A DNA stretch of 64,000 nucleotides from NCBI GenBank assembly GCA_029237695.1, contig CM055274.1:22061505-22125504 (forward strand), in the 5' to 3' direction. This document shows, piece by piece, positions 10,207 to 22,219 of this stretch. The notes under the pieces are model-generated. The model was not told where the DNA came from. It searched no databases and saw only the letters and a list, made by a program, of their open reading frames with translations. This stretch comes from Conchocele bisecta. Its lineage: Eukaryota; Mollusca; Bivalvia; Lucinida; Thyasiridae. Made by a program: the position numbers and the translations under genes. Within the stretch, counting starts at the first letter, position 1. The number at the start of each line of letters is the position of its first letter.

Positions 10207-10612
10207 GTTATTAGCCGATCTATTTATAGATCGGCTAATATGTTGGTTATCCATCGAATTCTGAAAACGTTTGTAGCAACCCTTTTCTCCGCTATTCGGT
10301 AATCTACGAACGCGAATTTTTCTGTATCACTTCCAAATTGCATCAACCGATAAAGTTTGCATTTTTGGCAATTATCTCCGTTTAAAACTTTACTTATAGC
10401 CAAATAACACAATTTTGAATACTTAATGAGCTGAACGCCTGAAGAGATTTAACCCGGAAGTTAATGTTGTTGAAGTCCATAGTTGGCTCTAATGGCCATA
10501 TACGCCAACATACGCCGATTATTGGGCTAATTTAAAGCTTTTATTTATTAAACAGAACAAGTTTCAGCCACGTATAATCGCGTAAAATGTGTTTATTCGG
10601 CTAATTTATAAT
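10207..10612. repeat. Repeat with ATTAGCCGAT hairpin
   Basis: A short perfect hairpin at 10212-10240 (TTAGCCGATCTATTTATAGA type) is followed by further GGCTAATTTA words near 10528 and 10594. A related word, GATCGGCTAATAAC, occurs near 15350. Probably a degraded DNA element; it abuts the LINE. Confidence 0.4.
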
Positions 10613-10929
10613 CGACCTCTGCTCAAAATCTCCTTACTAGTAAATCGCCAAAAAGACTTTGTAAGTAGAATTAGAGCGTATTGTTGGACATGACCTAGAT
10701 CAGTAGACGCTTGAGTACAGATGCGAAAGCACCCGAGTGATCCTGACTGCTGAGAAACCCGGAAGTGTGAACATTTTATGTAAACAATGATGTCCATTCC
10801 ACTACTATTGAAGTTACAGATACTGGCTATGTCCATATCCCAGTATGATCAGGAGAACAATACCCACATACACCATGGTGTCGTATCCCGGTCGGAGACC
10901 CCTAGATATCAGCTGCAGAATACTCTCCA

Positions 10930-11370
10930 GTGACTCATTTCTCACTTGTCAACAACACGGAACTAAACAACCTGTCCATGGTGTACTACTACCTCGTACA
11001 CTCGAGAAACAATCCATTATCGATCCCCATCGAGCTCGAACATCGTCAACACAGACTCCTCGCGATTCTCATGTGCGGAGATGTGTCACTCAACCCAGGG
11101 CCTATCCAGAATCCATGCGGAGGCTGCAGAAAATCAGTCAACAACAACCACAGAGCGGTCTACTGCGAGGCGTGCTATTTCTGGTGCCATATCAAATGTG
11201 CCAATATCACCCCAGCGGAATATCGGGAGTTAGGCGCGAGTGATGACCCCTGGCTTTGTCGATCATGTGAATCGCATTTATTGCATTTTTCGACTCTTTA
11301 TTCGACTCAGATATATCTTTCGACTCCACATACAGTGAAAAAAACAGTGCTTCTACTTTCGACGAGCTGA
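10930..11370 (+). pseudogene. LINE N-terminal region: 2A-like motif and PHD finger
   Basis: The frame contains GDVSLNPGP, which fits the ribosome-skipping 2A pattern D-V-x-x-N-P-G-P, although the residue after V is Ser where Glu is usual. It is followed by a Cys4-His-Cys3 PHD-like finger: CGGC, then CEAC, HIKC and CRSC. 2A motifs at this position are established in some CR1-like LINEs. The frame ends at 11370 while the endonuclease continues in another frame from about 11361. Confidence 0.75.
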
Positions 11371-12345
11371 AATCTCTCAGAAACAAACATCCAAATAAAT
11401 TTATTGTTGCTCACCTTAATATCAACAGTTTGAAATCCAAATTTGAAGAAATCCACGAAATTCTGTTGGACAGATTAGTAGACTTATTATATTTATCGGA
11501 AACCAAACTCGACTCCAGCTACAGCGACAACATATTTTGACATTCCAGGGTACAAATTTGAGCGGCGGGATAGAAATGTACATGGCGGAGGCGTAGCTTC
11601 ATTTATCAGGACAGACATTCCAGGTCGTAGACGGAGAGATATAGAATCTGACAATCTAGAAAATTTAGTACATGAAGTAACATTTCAGAAAGTAAAATGG
11701 TGTATTGTTTGCATATATAGACCACCATGCTTGCCCGATTCATTATTTAGTCAATCCTTCACATTATTGATTGATAAGTGCATTTCTGCATATGATAATT
11801 ACATAGTGATTGGTGATCTAAACTACAATATGCTATGTAAAGGCAAAGGAAAAACATTGTTTGATTTGATGGAATTGTTCAACTTGTCCAATCTTATTAA
11901 GGAAGCCACATGTTTTATGAAAAATTGCCAGCCTTCTCTACTGGATGTCATACTTACAAATTGCTCACGCACATGCATCAGAACGTTGAATTTTCCTACT
12001 GGTGTTAGTGATTGTCACAATATGATAAGCACTGTAATTAATACTACAACCCCAAACATAGAAAAAAGCAAATTTAAATATAGAAGTTTTAAAAACCTAA
12101 ATGTTGAGCATTTAAACTGTGAATTATCTCAGATCCAAATAAAACCAAATAGCTCAAATATCAGTGACTCATTATATGTGAATTCAACTTATGATCAATA
12201 CGAGGTAGATGTAACTGAAATTTTCAATAAGCACGTACCGATTAAAGAGGCTTACAGAAAAAACAATCCGTTACCGTACATGAATAAAATGTTAAGGAAA
12301 GCTATTTATCAAAAGAAAATGACTTATAATAAATATAAAATATAA
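11361..12345 (+). pseudogene. LINE endonuclease domain, broken
   Basis: Endonuclease/exonuclease/phosphatase-type motifs appear in order: HLNINSL, LSETKLD, then after an in-frame TGA near 11538 YRPP, GDLN and a late SDCHNM corresponding to the usual S-D-H motif. At least one frameshift or stop separates the first two motifs from the rest. The open part 11731-12345 covers the second half. Confidence 0.75.
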
Positions 12346-12385
12346 TACAAACAAATCATGGGAACTGTATAGGAAAAGTAGAAAT

Positions 12386-14255
12386 TTGGTAAATAAACTT
12401 AAAACCAAATCAAAAAATAATTATTTTCATGAACGATGTATTGGGGGCTGTAAATCAACAGATTTCTGGAAAACAATTAAACCGTATCCGTCGAAAAAAT
12501 CCTGTAACTCGCAGTCAAAAATAATTATTTCCGAAAATAATAACCTAATAACTGAAAACACTGAAGTAGCTGAGGTTTTTAACAACTTTTTTGTAAACGT
12601 TGCAGAAAATATAGGTAAAGATTACAATTTTAACCCTGAAAATCATCCTAGTCTTAATGCTATTAAAGATAAAAACTTTCCTCCTAATGCATTCACTTTT
12701 AAGGAAACAAATCAGGAAACTGTATCAAAATTAATAAATAAGTTGGGGGTAAAAAAGGCAACGGGAGTCGACGGCATCTCGGCTAAACTTCTAAAAAATG
12801 GTAAACCGGCTCTGGTCAAGTGGTCAAGCCCCTCACAAATTTAATAAACTTGTCAATTACTTCTAATATTTTCCCTGATAGACTTAAAGAAGCCCAAGTT
12901 AGTCCACTTTTCAAAAAGAAATGACCCAATGTCAAAGACTAATTACAGGCCTGTAAGCATTCTACCTATGACCTCCAAAATTTTTGAAAAAGTTTTATCA
13001 GATCAGCTGTCAGATTTTTTTGATAACATTTTTGATAATTTTCTATGCGCCTTTCGTAAGGGACACGGATGCCAGACAACTCTTTTAAAACTTTTATTTT
13101 AGAAGACTGGAAACAAGTTCTAGATAAAAATGAATTTGTAGCGGCAATTTTAATGGATTTCTCTAAAGCATTTGACTGTTTACCACACAATATCCTAATC
13201 AATAAACTATCTGCATATGGTCTGTCAGATAACTCAACTTGTATGATGAATAGTTATTTGTCCGGGCGGAAACAGCAGATCAAAATTGGGGATATTGTTG
13301 GTACATGGGCAAATCTGAAGAAGGGGGTTCCCCAAGGCTCTATTCTCGGACCACTTCTTTTTAATGTTTTTATAAATGACATTTTTTATTTTATTAAAAA
13401 AGGAACATTGTATAATTACGCTGATGATAACACACTTTCATTTAACTCACCAAATTTTGATGAACTTACAAATGTTTTAGAATCCGAGAGTAAAGTCCTT
13501 ATTGAATGGTTTGATTTTACTGCATGCAGGCAAACCCAGACAAGTTTCAGGCCATAGCAGTTGGGAAGAAAACGGCTGATAGATCACCTGCATTTAAAAT
13601 AGGGGAAGTAACTATCTCTTGTGATGAAGTTGTAAAATTATTAGGTGTAGACATTGATTTCAAATTAAATTTTGATGGTCATATCTCTAAGCTTCTGAAG
13701 AAAGCAGCACAGCAACTTAATATTCTCAAACGTATTGGAAAAGATCTCTCAAAACTGAACAGGCTTACTATTTTTTTATACTTTTATCTGTCTAATTTTA
13801 ACTTTTGTCCCTCTCATGGCACTTTTGTTCTGAAGCGAATACCAAAAAAATCGGAAAAAAGTACAGGAACGGGCTCTTAGATTTGTGTATAATGATTACA
13901 ATCTTTCATATAATGATCTTTTGCTGAAAGCTAAATTGCCAACCTTACACATTCGAAGAATGCGTGTGGTTTGCAATAGAAACTTTCAAAATCTTTCATG
14001 ATCTGGCTCCGCCAGTTTTAAACAGATCTTACCACAAACGAGAGAATAAATACAGTTTTAGGTACTCAAATATTCTAAGTATACCTCAGGTGAACTCAAC
14101 CGATACGGCAAGAACTCCTTTAGATATGCAGCGCCAGTTTTATGGAACTCCCTACCCGAAGACTTCAGAAAGATTACAAATTTCAATCAGTTTAAGCAGT
14201 TAATGTCATCCTGGAGCGGCACTGACTGTAAATGCTCAGCCTGTGCAAACTTCTA
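12386..14255 (+). pseudogene. LINE reverse transcriptase and C-terminal region, broken
   Basis: Reverse transcriptase motifs are ATGVDGI, FRKGHGCQT, AILMDFSKAFD (first catalytic Asp), GVPQGSILGPLLF and YADDNT (catalytic Asp pair). Frameshifts fall near 12830, 13060, 13540 and 13860. The region after 13524 matches the usual downstream domain (KAAQQLNILKRIGK), and the C-terminus ends CKCSACAN. All catalytic motifs survive, but the frame does not. Confidence 0.82.
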
Positions 14256-14584
14256 GATGAAACAACTAGTTTTGCCATAGCCGTTGAGTGAGCATTATTT
14301 ATATCAGGTTTTGTTAAAATTGTCGTTTTTTTTATCCATTTTATTTAAATTTAACTTAATTGTGATATTCATGTTCTATTTAAATGTGCTGTCCAAAATT
14401 GTGCTATATTGTACTATTTATTTTTTATATTTTTTTATTTTTGAACCAAACTTAATTGTGATATTCATGTTACATGTAATTGTGCTGTCCAAACTTGTGC
14501 TGTTTTGTACTGTCCTATCTGTTTATATGTGTCGGTTCAAAAGTTCTTGAGAACTTATGTTACTTGTTATATATCTTGCCGACG

Positions 14585-14650
14585 TTAAATAAAATTTATC
14601 TTATCTTATCTTAAATAAAATTTATCTTATCTATCTTATCTTATCTTAGT
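14585..14650 (+). repeat. LINE 3' tail of TTATC repeats
   Basis: GTTAAATAAAATTTATC is followed by a run of TTATC/TATC units, including a duplicated AAATAAAATTTATC. Short tandem 3' tails of this kind are typical of CR1/L2-group LINEs. Confidence 0.8.
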
Positions 14651-15387
14651 AACCCCAGCATTTTCGGGTTTATCCCAGCATCTCGGGTTTATCCCATTGG
14701 ATCGCGTATGCGCGTCATTTGACGCTAGTTAATATTCACAAAATTTTCCACCAATCAAAACGAAGAATTGCCCTTCATAGCCAACTTTTATTTGTTTACG
14801 TATCATGCAGGGATGGCAGGGATGCATCCAGCACGCGCGATTGCGGCAATCCCCCTTAATTATTGTCAATGCCGCAAATTATTGATTGTCTTGCGCCCGA
14901 CATCGCGCAAAAAATCACGGATGGGGCACATTAGGCCAATCTGGGCATGTGCCTGAAGACGCAGGAGCTTGCGTCTATTTTTAGATGACACTGTAACCGC
15001 TAGATATATATAGCCCTGGTAGCTCCGCCCACTCGCATGCTGCCACAGAATTCGGACAAACACACACACAGTGACTACAACTTTGTGTATTGCGGGAGTG
15101 TAATTTGTAGATAAATAGAGCATACAGTACAGGTCTTACGCTGGAATATTTCGCAACATAATGGTGACAACAAAACATTGCTGCTATGGCATTGCTGCTA
15201 TTGGATGGATTTGGGAACGGGTTTCCAAAACCTGCACAAAATCGAGAAAAATGTCAACGCTGGGTACAGAACTGTGGTCGAAAATAGTTTACCATTGACA
15301 ATGTTACCAGAGACACCTACATATGTTCGATGCACTTTACCCTGATTTGATCGGCTAATAACATCATGCTCTGCATGACTTTTCATT
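14651..15387. other. Gene-free interval
   Basis: No exon or clear element. A doubled CGGGTTTATCCCA word occurs near 14665-14695. GATCGGCTAATAAC near 15350 is a fragment of the repeat at 10207-10612. Confidence 0.4.
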
Positions 15388-15855
15388 TGTTTGTTTATTT
15401 CTTTCTTTCTTTCTTTCATTCTTTCTTTCTTTATTGGGGTTTAACGGCCTATCAACAACTAGATTCATTAAAGGCCGGGTCAATGGGTTTAATACTAAAT
15501 CCCATATATTACCTGTACAAGTACATGTACATGTTCAAGTACATGTACAAATGGGGGGGGGGATTCCAAAATCAGAAATCAGAACTGAATATTTACAATA
15601 ACAAAACTATATATTCAGCCCTGAAATCAGAATAATCCTGATCTGATGTCAGGTCCTCGCCATACCAGAATCACTTGGCCCCTCCCAAAACCACAGGATC
15701 AGTAATAATCTTACTACTTGTATAATGGGCAATAACCCAATTCAACTCCCAGGTAACTAAAGGGCCAAAGAATTGATAAAAACGTACCTGAGGGCCAAAC
15801 TAGGCAATTCGTGATTCCTTTAAGGAGGAACCCATACCGTTAATTTACGCCGTCT
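15388..15855 (-). mobile_element. V-SINE/RUDI-like SINE with (GAAA)n tail
   Basis: Read on the minus strand, a variable head (right end) leads through TTCTGATTTCAGGGCTGAAT-type body to the conserved domain GCTGTTGATAGGCCGTTAAAC-like at 15440-15470. Here the domain reads AACGGCCTATCAACAAC on the plus strand, followed by a simple (GAAA)n tail at 15388-15434. Orientation is fixed by the better copies at 44864 and 50543. Confidence 0.75.
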
Positions 15856-16008
15856 CATTAACTGGTGGAATAGTGACACAATTATACACTTATTTTAATT
15901 CCTATAAAGAACATGCTGTGCCTACTGAGTGGGCATGTAGTGGGCAAGCTCATCTAGGAAACTGTAGGAAACTAATAATTCCTCAGCCAGCTTGCTTAGC
16001 TCGATATA

Positions 16009-16262
16009 AACACACTACTGTCTGTTCCACGTTTTCCTGCCGACGAACTTTTGGCCATTACACACATTAAATCTAAAAATATTTAAAAGTAAGTACTTTT
16101 TCATCAATTAAAAAAAAAAACTTATTCCTACGGGAATTTAACATGGGGAGTCAATTTCCAAAACTTTTCGTTTTTTGATCCTGAAGGATCAAAAAGCGAT
16201 AAATTTAATGTGCTTAATAGCCAAAAGTTCGTCGGCAGGAAAACGTGGAACAGACAGTAGTT
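16009..16262. mobile_element. MITE, ACTACTGTCTGTTCCACG family
   Basis: The left end CACTACTGTCTGTTCCACG is matched inverted by CGTGGAACAGACAGTAGT at the right, and CCTGCCGACGAACTTTTGGC by its complement near 16220. The centre has a hairpin around TTTTTGATCCTGAAGGATCA. A one-ended relative is at 57165-57250. Confidence 0.85.
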
Positions 16263-16308
16263 TTGGTATCCTCTGCATCATGGAACGGTTTCTTTTGTTA
16301 CTGATACA

Positions 16309-16650
16309 GTCGAACCTCCCCGAACGGCCACCTCTCTACAACAACACCCTCTATATAACAGCCGCTATTTTATATCCCAAATGGATGATTTCCTCTGTAT
16401 CTAACCCTTAGACTGCTGAGAAAATTGTCGTCTGCTGTTGTTTTTGCCTTCTTTCTCAATAAAAACATGTGCTGACAGCATTTTAAAATGTTGCCAAAGC
16501 ATGTTTTTGATGAGAATTATCGAAGAAAATAAATAAACAGCGGACGACACAATTTAATTTAGCATTAACCTCCCTACAACAGCAATCTCTCTACAACAGC
16601 CAGTTTTGAGTCTTCCCATGGGTGGCTGTTGTAGAGAGGTTGCAATGATA
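16309..16650. mobile_element. Mariner-like MITE with a nested piggyBac-like MITE
   Basis: The outer element starts CAGTCGAACCTCCCCG and contains repeated ACCTCTCTACAACA words, ending GTAGAGAGGTTGCAATG. Nested inside at about 16402-16567 is a TAACCCTTAGACTGCTG element related to the one at 46374-46608, with GTCGTCTGCTGTTG and CAGCGGACGAC as its inverted pair. Confidence 0.7.
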
Positions 16651-16827
16651 TTGGGAAATTATGGAACATCCTTTTCGTTTAAATGAACGCAGGCTTGTGC
16701 GATTCCTAGGTTGCCCGATATGAAAAGGCATTAGCCTGATATTCTCAACGTAATTATGTCATCAAGCGTAGATCTGACCCACTTGCTCGTGTGGCATTTG
16801 CAGCCAGGGAAGAGCCAGAGTAGCCGG
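16651..16827. other. Gene-free interval
   Basis: Nothing recognised. Confidence 0.3.
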
Positions 16828-17102
16828 AGGCCGTTTCACGAAAGTTCGTACGACTAAAATGTTCGTAAGTGCAAAATTATGATTGTCTGTAAATTTCACA
16901 TTAACAATGTTAATTTCTTTCCCCATTATTGGATTTACATTTATTGAGCATATGCTGCACTAGCAGCCTATGCTCAATAAATGTAAATCCATCAGTGCAG
17001 CCTATGCTCAATAAATGTAAATCCATCAATTGAAATTTACAGACGATCTTAAATTTACACTTACGAACATTTTAGTCGTACGAAGTTTAGTGAAACGAGC
17101 CC
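16828..17102. mobile_element. MITE, GGGGCCCGTTTCACTAAAC family, duplicated core
   Basis: Both ends match the copy at 9054-9296 (GGCCGTTTCACGAAAG at left, AGTTTAGTGAAACGAGCCC at right). The right half of the palindromic core, CAGCCTATGCTCAATAAATG, is present twice in tandem at about 16963 and 16996. Confidence 0.85.
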
Positions 17103-17287
17103 TTGGTGTATCCACTTAAATCCGACTAGATTGGATCGTAACTGGATATAAATACATGCACAAGGCAATGATTTCCCATTCCGATTCACTGTATATTTTT
17201 ACGCTGCTAGAAATTGACGTAAACGGCTTCTCAACTACCAACAAGAACTGGTATCGTTAAACGAAGCTATTCTACTCGTTGGCAGCC

Positions 17288-17500
17288 TGGGGCCCGTTTC
17301 ACTAACAAATCTTAGTTTGTTCATAAGTTCGAACTTAAGTTACAACTTATGACAAAAGTTATGACCGACTTAAGTTATTGCTTATTTGGTTTCACAACAC
17401 AAACTTAAGACGGTCATAACAAGTCCGTCATAAGTTACAACTTAGTTATTGTTTACAGCTTTGGTATGTGCCGCGCGGGTTCTAATCCCGCTCGGGGCTT
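17288..17500. repeat. GGGGCCCGTTTCAC-ended element and a tRNA T-arm-like fragment
   Basis: Starts GGGGCCCGTTTCACTAAC and holds inverted AACTTAAGTTACAACTTATG words, a different family that shares its terminus with the palindromic MITE. Bases 17470-17500 contain GCGGGTTCTAATCCCGC, a perfect T-stem/loop with an internal B-box-like sequence followed by CTCGGGGCTT. No full cloverleaf is present, so this is at most a tRNA-derived fragment. Confidence 0.5.
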
Positions 17501-18136
17501 ATATTTTTATGATGACTTTACTTTCCCTTTATGTGTTTTGACATCTAAAATAACGGATTTGCAAGCCTAATGTTGAATATTATTATTTTTTAAAAATAAT
17601 CTCATGTAGAATATAAATTTGTTCTCAATATTCCGACGCCATTGCATACATGTGGATATATTTATTGCCAACTAGTGAACCTTATACTGTAATATAAACT
17701 GGCATATGACATGAAACAGCAACAAAATAAGCAATTAACAATATTTTTATTTTTACATTCCAATAAAATGGTAGTTCGACCATTTTTTAAATTTTACTTA
17801 GATTACCTCATTAACTCAGAAATCACGTTTCAGAGTCAGCAGAACACATGTACTGTCGATTATTAATGGTATGCCCGGTCAGATATGGATGTATCTGATA
17901 CAACTACCGAATGACATATTATATTTATTTGAACTGGACACGGGTACTTTGTTGATTACATGTAGAAATGCATGCACTGTGTGAGTCAGTGTCACACATA
18001 TAGGATTGCCCCTGAACATGTTTACCAGTATAGGACTGGATTAATGCGCACGTGCGTTCAGCGGACGGGTCTGACATTTTTGTTAAATGCGTCAGGACTG
18101 TTTCTCCATCTAGTCTGAAAACCAGGTATCTCCTTA
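17501..18136. other. Gene-free interval
   Basis: AT-rich, no exon or recognisable mobile element. Confidence 0.35.
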
Positions 18137-18840
18137 TTAGTCTTTGGGCCACCAATAACCCCCCCCCCCCCCCTGTGGTACATAACGTCACTATGATTTT
18201 CAAATTCAGTAGTCAATTGTCTGTCATTCCAGAAGGTCTGCCATTAAAAAGCCGCTGGATGAACAAATGGCGGCCATTTTCCAAGATGGCCGTCAAAAAC
18301 AATTGTTTTGGTTTACAGGACTAGCTCTATCGCCTGTTAACCGGTATTAGGACCGATTTAAATTGTCTAAATCGTTCTTATCTACTCCCTAATTGAATAT
18401 AAAACAGTGTGTGATACATTCAAAATCAATTTTTTTTACCAAATGGCCGCCATTTTCAAAATGGCCGCTAAAAAGTGTGTTTTTGCGAAAAGTTTGCACT
18501 GTAACTGCTGTAAGTGTTATTGGAACCGCTATAAACATTGTAACTTATACCTTGTAATGCATATCAATATGCATATCAATTATGTAATACATATTGACTT
18601 AACAGCATGATATAAATGGTGGAAATTTTCAAAATGGCCGCCAAAAAGGGCGTTTTTTCAACAATTGTCTATGTTAACAATTTTCCATGTTAACTGATGA
18701 TAAGTGGCATTTGAACCACTTTTTACACCGCAAATTAATGCCATGTGATGGATATCAATATACATGACAATTGCGTAATATAATGTGTGTTTTACGCAGG
18801 GGTAAGTTTTCCATATTTGGCCCATGGCCTAATCTTACGA
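18137..18840. repeat. Inverted-ended element with three diverged ~182 bp tandem units
   Basis: Units start near 18255, 18437 and 18618 and share AAATGGCCGCCATTTTC-like sequence, roughly CCATTTTCAAAATGGCCGC, then diverge. The left end (GGGCCACCAATAACC, C-run, CTGTGGTACATAA) is an inverted relative of the right end near 18800-18835 (TTCCATATTTGGCCCATGGC). A related single piece is at 22220-22435. No coding capacity. Confidence 0.65.
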
Positions 18841-19039
18841 CATATGCGACCTATGGATGTCTTGACTTACACATCTATTGAAATGCAGTCTGTTCTGGAT
18901 CTAAGATATATCAAGAAATGACACTTCATAATATAGATTGAATAGCGAACAGCATGTGCCATTATTCATACTGTCACCATCTGGCGTTACGCTGGTCTCA
19001 AATGTATTTCGGTACATTTTGTCAGTCAACGTCACAAAT

Positions 19040-20667
19040 TAGCTGCCATGTGCAGACTGAAGACTGTTTGTAGAAAGATCTGCCAGCTTCCATGCGCCAA
19101 TAAAGCAACAAAAACTCAAAACATTTGCAACGCTTGCAAAATCGGTGACACTTACGAGTCCACAGCGAAAGTCAAAGGAACTAGTAGCAGAACGGAATGT
19201 ATTTGGACAGCTCGTTTCCATTGCACTCCAGGAACAACATTGACATGGCTAAGGTCTTCAGTTACCCGTTAGGTCCAGTTCCATGGTCGCTTGCAACAGC
19301 TGATGGATCACCGGCAAGGACTGACAAAGCGAAATTGATGCACCAACTGGAAGGGCAGACGCATATGGTTTACAGGCCTCCGCTAGAACAGGTGAGCTAC
19401 ATCATTGACGGAAATGCAATTCTACATATGCAAACTGCTTTGCCCAACACATTTGCAGATCTGGCGGAGAGTCTATATCACCAAATGCCGAAAGCAGAAC
19501 GCATGGATTTTGTAACAAACACGTACCATCCTCTGTCAATTAAAACCAATGAACGACAACGAAGAGGTACCACAAATACCTACTTGATCAAGGGACCGCT
19601 GACAAATGTTCCACGTGACTGGAAGCAGTTCCTCTCGAACGATGTCAACAAGACACAATTGTGAAAACTCCTACTTAATGAATGGATGCAAGATAAATAC
19701 ACACACAAGGTGAAGGGAAGAACAATTGTGTTTGTGTGTGAAACCAAATGCGTCAAATTACTAGTATGTATGGCATATCAACACACACTGACGAAATAGA
19801 AGAACTGAATTCTTCACAAGAGGAAGCAGACACACGACTGGTATTGCATTGTTTGCACCATGCATCGCATTTATCGGAGAACAATACAATTGTTGTCAGA
19901 TCTCCAGATACCGACGTGTTTGTACTGTTACTCAGGTTTACACAGCTGGTGAAACAGCGTGTGCTGTTTGACACCGGTGTCGGCAACAAACGACGACTGC
20001 TTGACATACACGGTATCATTGCTGAGGTTGGTACGCAGCTGTGTTTGGCATTGCCACACTTCAATGCATTCATCGGCTGTGAAAGCACGAGTGCTTTCGT
20101 TCGTCGTGGAAAGGTGACACCGCTAAAACTACTTCAGAAGCACCCAGAATTCACTGATACATTCATGCAGTTGGGTTTGTCCCCTTCTGTAGAACCACAA
20201 CTCTTCGAAGACCTTGAACACTTTGTGTGTCTGATGTACAGGAGTACTAGTACTAGTATTACAGACATAAACAAACTGCGCATGGAGCTATTCCTGCAAA
20301 AGTTCATGTCCCAAGTCAGGAGAGCTGCTGTCAAGTTACAATGGCGCTGATCTTAGCATTCTGCCACCATGCAGGTCATCGTTGAGAATGTATATAATGA
20401 GAGCTAATCACCAAACCCTCATTTGGTGCAGCACTGACCAATCGAATGCATGCATACGGCCACCAAATGGCCGTGGGTGGGAGGTCATAAACGGAACACT
20501 AGAGTGCAAATGGACAGAGGGGGATTACCTCCTGCCAACTGAAATGATAGATATACTGGTAGACGAAGAGGAAGAAGTGGATACGGTGGGTGTTGATGAA
20601 ACAAATGCCCATGAGCCCGACAGCTTTCTAGATAGCATGTTTGATGCGGATGAAGCATATGACTAGT
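19040..20667 (+). pseudogene. Decayed multicopy gene with XPG/FEN-like nuclease motifs
   Basis: Conserved blocks lie in order but in different frames: a FGQLVSIALQEQ block (about 19195-19245), YPLGPVPWSLATADGS (about 19260-19310), LLLNEWMQDKY (about 19662-19700), SSQEEADTRLVLH (about 19808-19850), VVRSPDTDVFVLLL (about 19892-19935), FIGCESTSAFVRRGK (about 20070-20115), then RANHQTLIW and GRGWEVING near 20400-20500. EEADT, SPDTD and GCxxTSAF resemble the acidic metal-binding motifs of XPG-I/FEN-type PIN-like nucleases. This layout is familiar from a multicopy family in invertebrate and fish genomes. Frameshifts near 19245, 19660 and 19745 and a stop near 20348 make it a pseudogene. It is probably mobile-element cargo. 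Family and function are inferred from motifs only. Confidence 0.65.
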
Positions 20668-20749
20668 TTGCTTCTCTTAAGCCGGATTCACTAGATATGT
20701 ATCTACGATTTGTACAGCATGTTAGGATAATACCTGAGCGCTGTTGATG

Positions 20750-21106
20750 TCAGAAAATATCGAAGAGTTTCGTACCTGATGCCATAGGTATTGACTCCGC
20801 CACAGGTGCGATGCTTCCGAACCTGATTGAAAATGAATTACTTTGTTGTAACCAACCATACGTGAATCAAGAACAACGAATGCACCGGACACATTATGTA
20901 ACTGTATGTATGTCTATATAAGCTGATATGAATATGCTGATATGAATGACATTGTGTACCATATTTTATTTCATCTGTTATTGTAAATATCGAAATATGT
21001 CTTACCTGGTATCGAGGCTTTCAATCCTGAGTGAAAATTAATTACCTTGTTGTATAATCATGCACAAATCAAGAACACTGAAAGCCCTGGACACATTATG
21101 TAACTG

Positions 21107-21154
<48 letters not shown>

Positions 21155-21565
21155 TGTGTGTGTATCTGATGCTATGTATATTTTAATGATTTCATGAACC
21201 ATATTTGATGTGACGATGCAAATAATGAATAGTTTCGTACCTGATGTTGTGGGGATTGTCACCGCCATAGGCGCGATGCTTCAACTTTGATTCAAAATTA
21301 ATTACCTTGTATAATCATGCACAAATCAAGAACAATGAAAGCCCTGGACACATTATGTAACTGTATGTATGTATGTATGTCTATATATATGTGATGCTAT
21401 GTATATGTTGATGATTTTTGTGAACCATATTTGAGGTGACGATGCAAATAATGAATAGTTTCTTACCTGATGTTGTGGGGATTGTCCCCGCCACAGGCGC
21501 GATGCTTCAAACCTTGATTGAAAATTAATTACCTTGTTGTATAAGCATACGCAAATCAGTATACG
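20750..21565. repeat. Tandem array of four ~230 bp units
   Basis: The word TACCTGATG or TACCTGGTA recurs near 20774, 21004, 21239 and 21465 (spacing about 226-235). It is followed by GGCGCGATGCTTC, AATTACCTTGTTGTA and CACATTATGTAACTGT in each unit. The units directly follow the pseudogene and may be its 3' flank or element tail. Confidence 0.8.
21108..21166. repeat. Microsatellite (GT)n/(GTGC)n
   Basis: A GTGTGTGTGTGT run passes into GTGCGTGCGTGC and back to GTGTGTGT, inside the second unit of the ~230 bp array. The other units carry a (GTAT)n run at the same place. Confidence 0.95.
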
Positions 21566-22219
21566 CATGTCTATAACTGTTGTTGTGCATTATATCGATG
21601 CTCACATTTAACATGTTCTATTTCACAATATAGCATTGATCTTGTTGTAAATATCTAATAATTTCTTGCCCGAAAATGTGGGAAATTCTCTTTTTCTTCA
21701 ACACTTGCTGCTATAACATACTTCACTCCATGCACTTTCGTCATGACAACTCACGATATTTTTGTGTATGCAATGACGCCAGTGTCATGTTGAAGTAGTT
21801 GACTATTCATATGTACCAGTCAAAAGTAAATGTAAGTGGAGACAGCTAATGAAACTCAATATGTGTAAAATGTACATTGTAGATTTAGTGGGTGGGGTAA
21901 CGTTTCAAATTCAGTTGTGGTTAATTTAGTATCATGTGCAGTACGCATAAGAAAAACAGGAACTATAGTTTGCACATGTTTCATGAGCACATGCATGTAT
22001 ATTTTCCATAGTTACAATTTATAAATACCGTATGGGAAGAGATGTGTGGCAATACATGTGTTACCATTGAAATGGAGTGGGTGGGGTAATTATATATGCA
22101 AAATATTTGCTTAAAAGGACCGGACGGTCCTAAATTCTACTTGAATGCAAAGTATTGCTATAAACATCTCTCAAAACCTGCAAAACAACAGCAGTTTCCG
22201 TGTTTAACAATATAATTTT
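21566..22219. other. Gene-free interval
   Basis: Nothing recognised apart from a short inverted GGACCGGACGGTCC at about 22118. Confidence 0.35.

Larger units (their letters stand above)
10613..14650 (+). mobile_element. Degraded CR1/L2-group non-LTR retrotransposon (LINE)
   Basis: Ordered from left to right are a PHD-type zinc finger with a 2A-like motif (about 11030-11290), an apurinic-like endonuclease (about 11390-12060), a reverse transcriptase (about 12730-13480), a C-terminal domain ending CKCSACAN (about 13700-14255) and a 3' tail of TTATC-type repeats (about 14585-14650). The order and the 2A-like motif fit CR1/L2-group LINEs of invertebrates. Several frameshifts and stops separate the blocks, so this copy is not functional. 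The 5' boundary is approximate; about 300 bases of possible 5' UTR precede the first frame. No target-site duplication was identified. Confidence 0.85.

Noticed and set aside
10613..14650. Functional LINE
   Set aside because: Catalytic motifs survive but at least five frameshifts or stops interrupt the frames.
17466..17502. tRNA gene
   Set aside because: Only a T-arm is present; no D-arm, anticodon arm or acceptor stem partner upstream.
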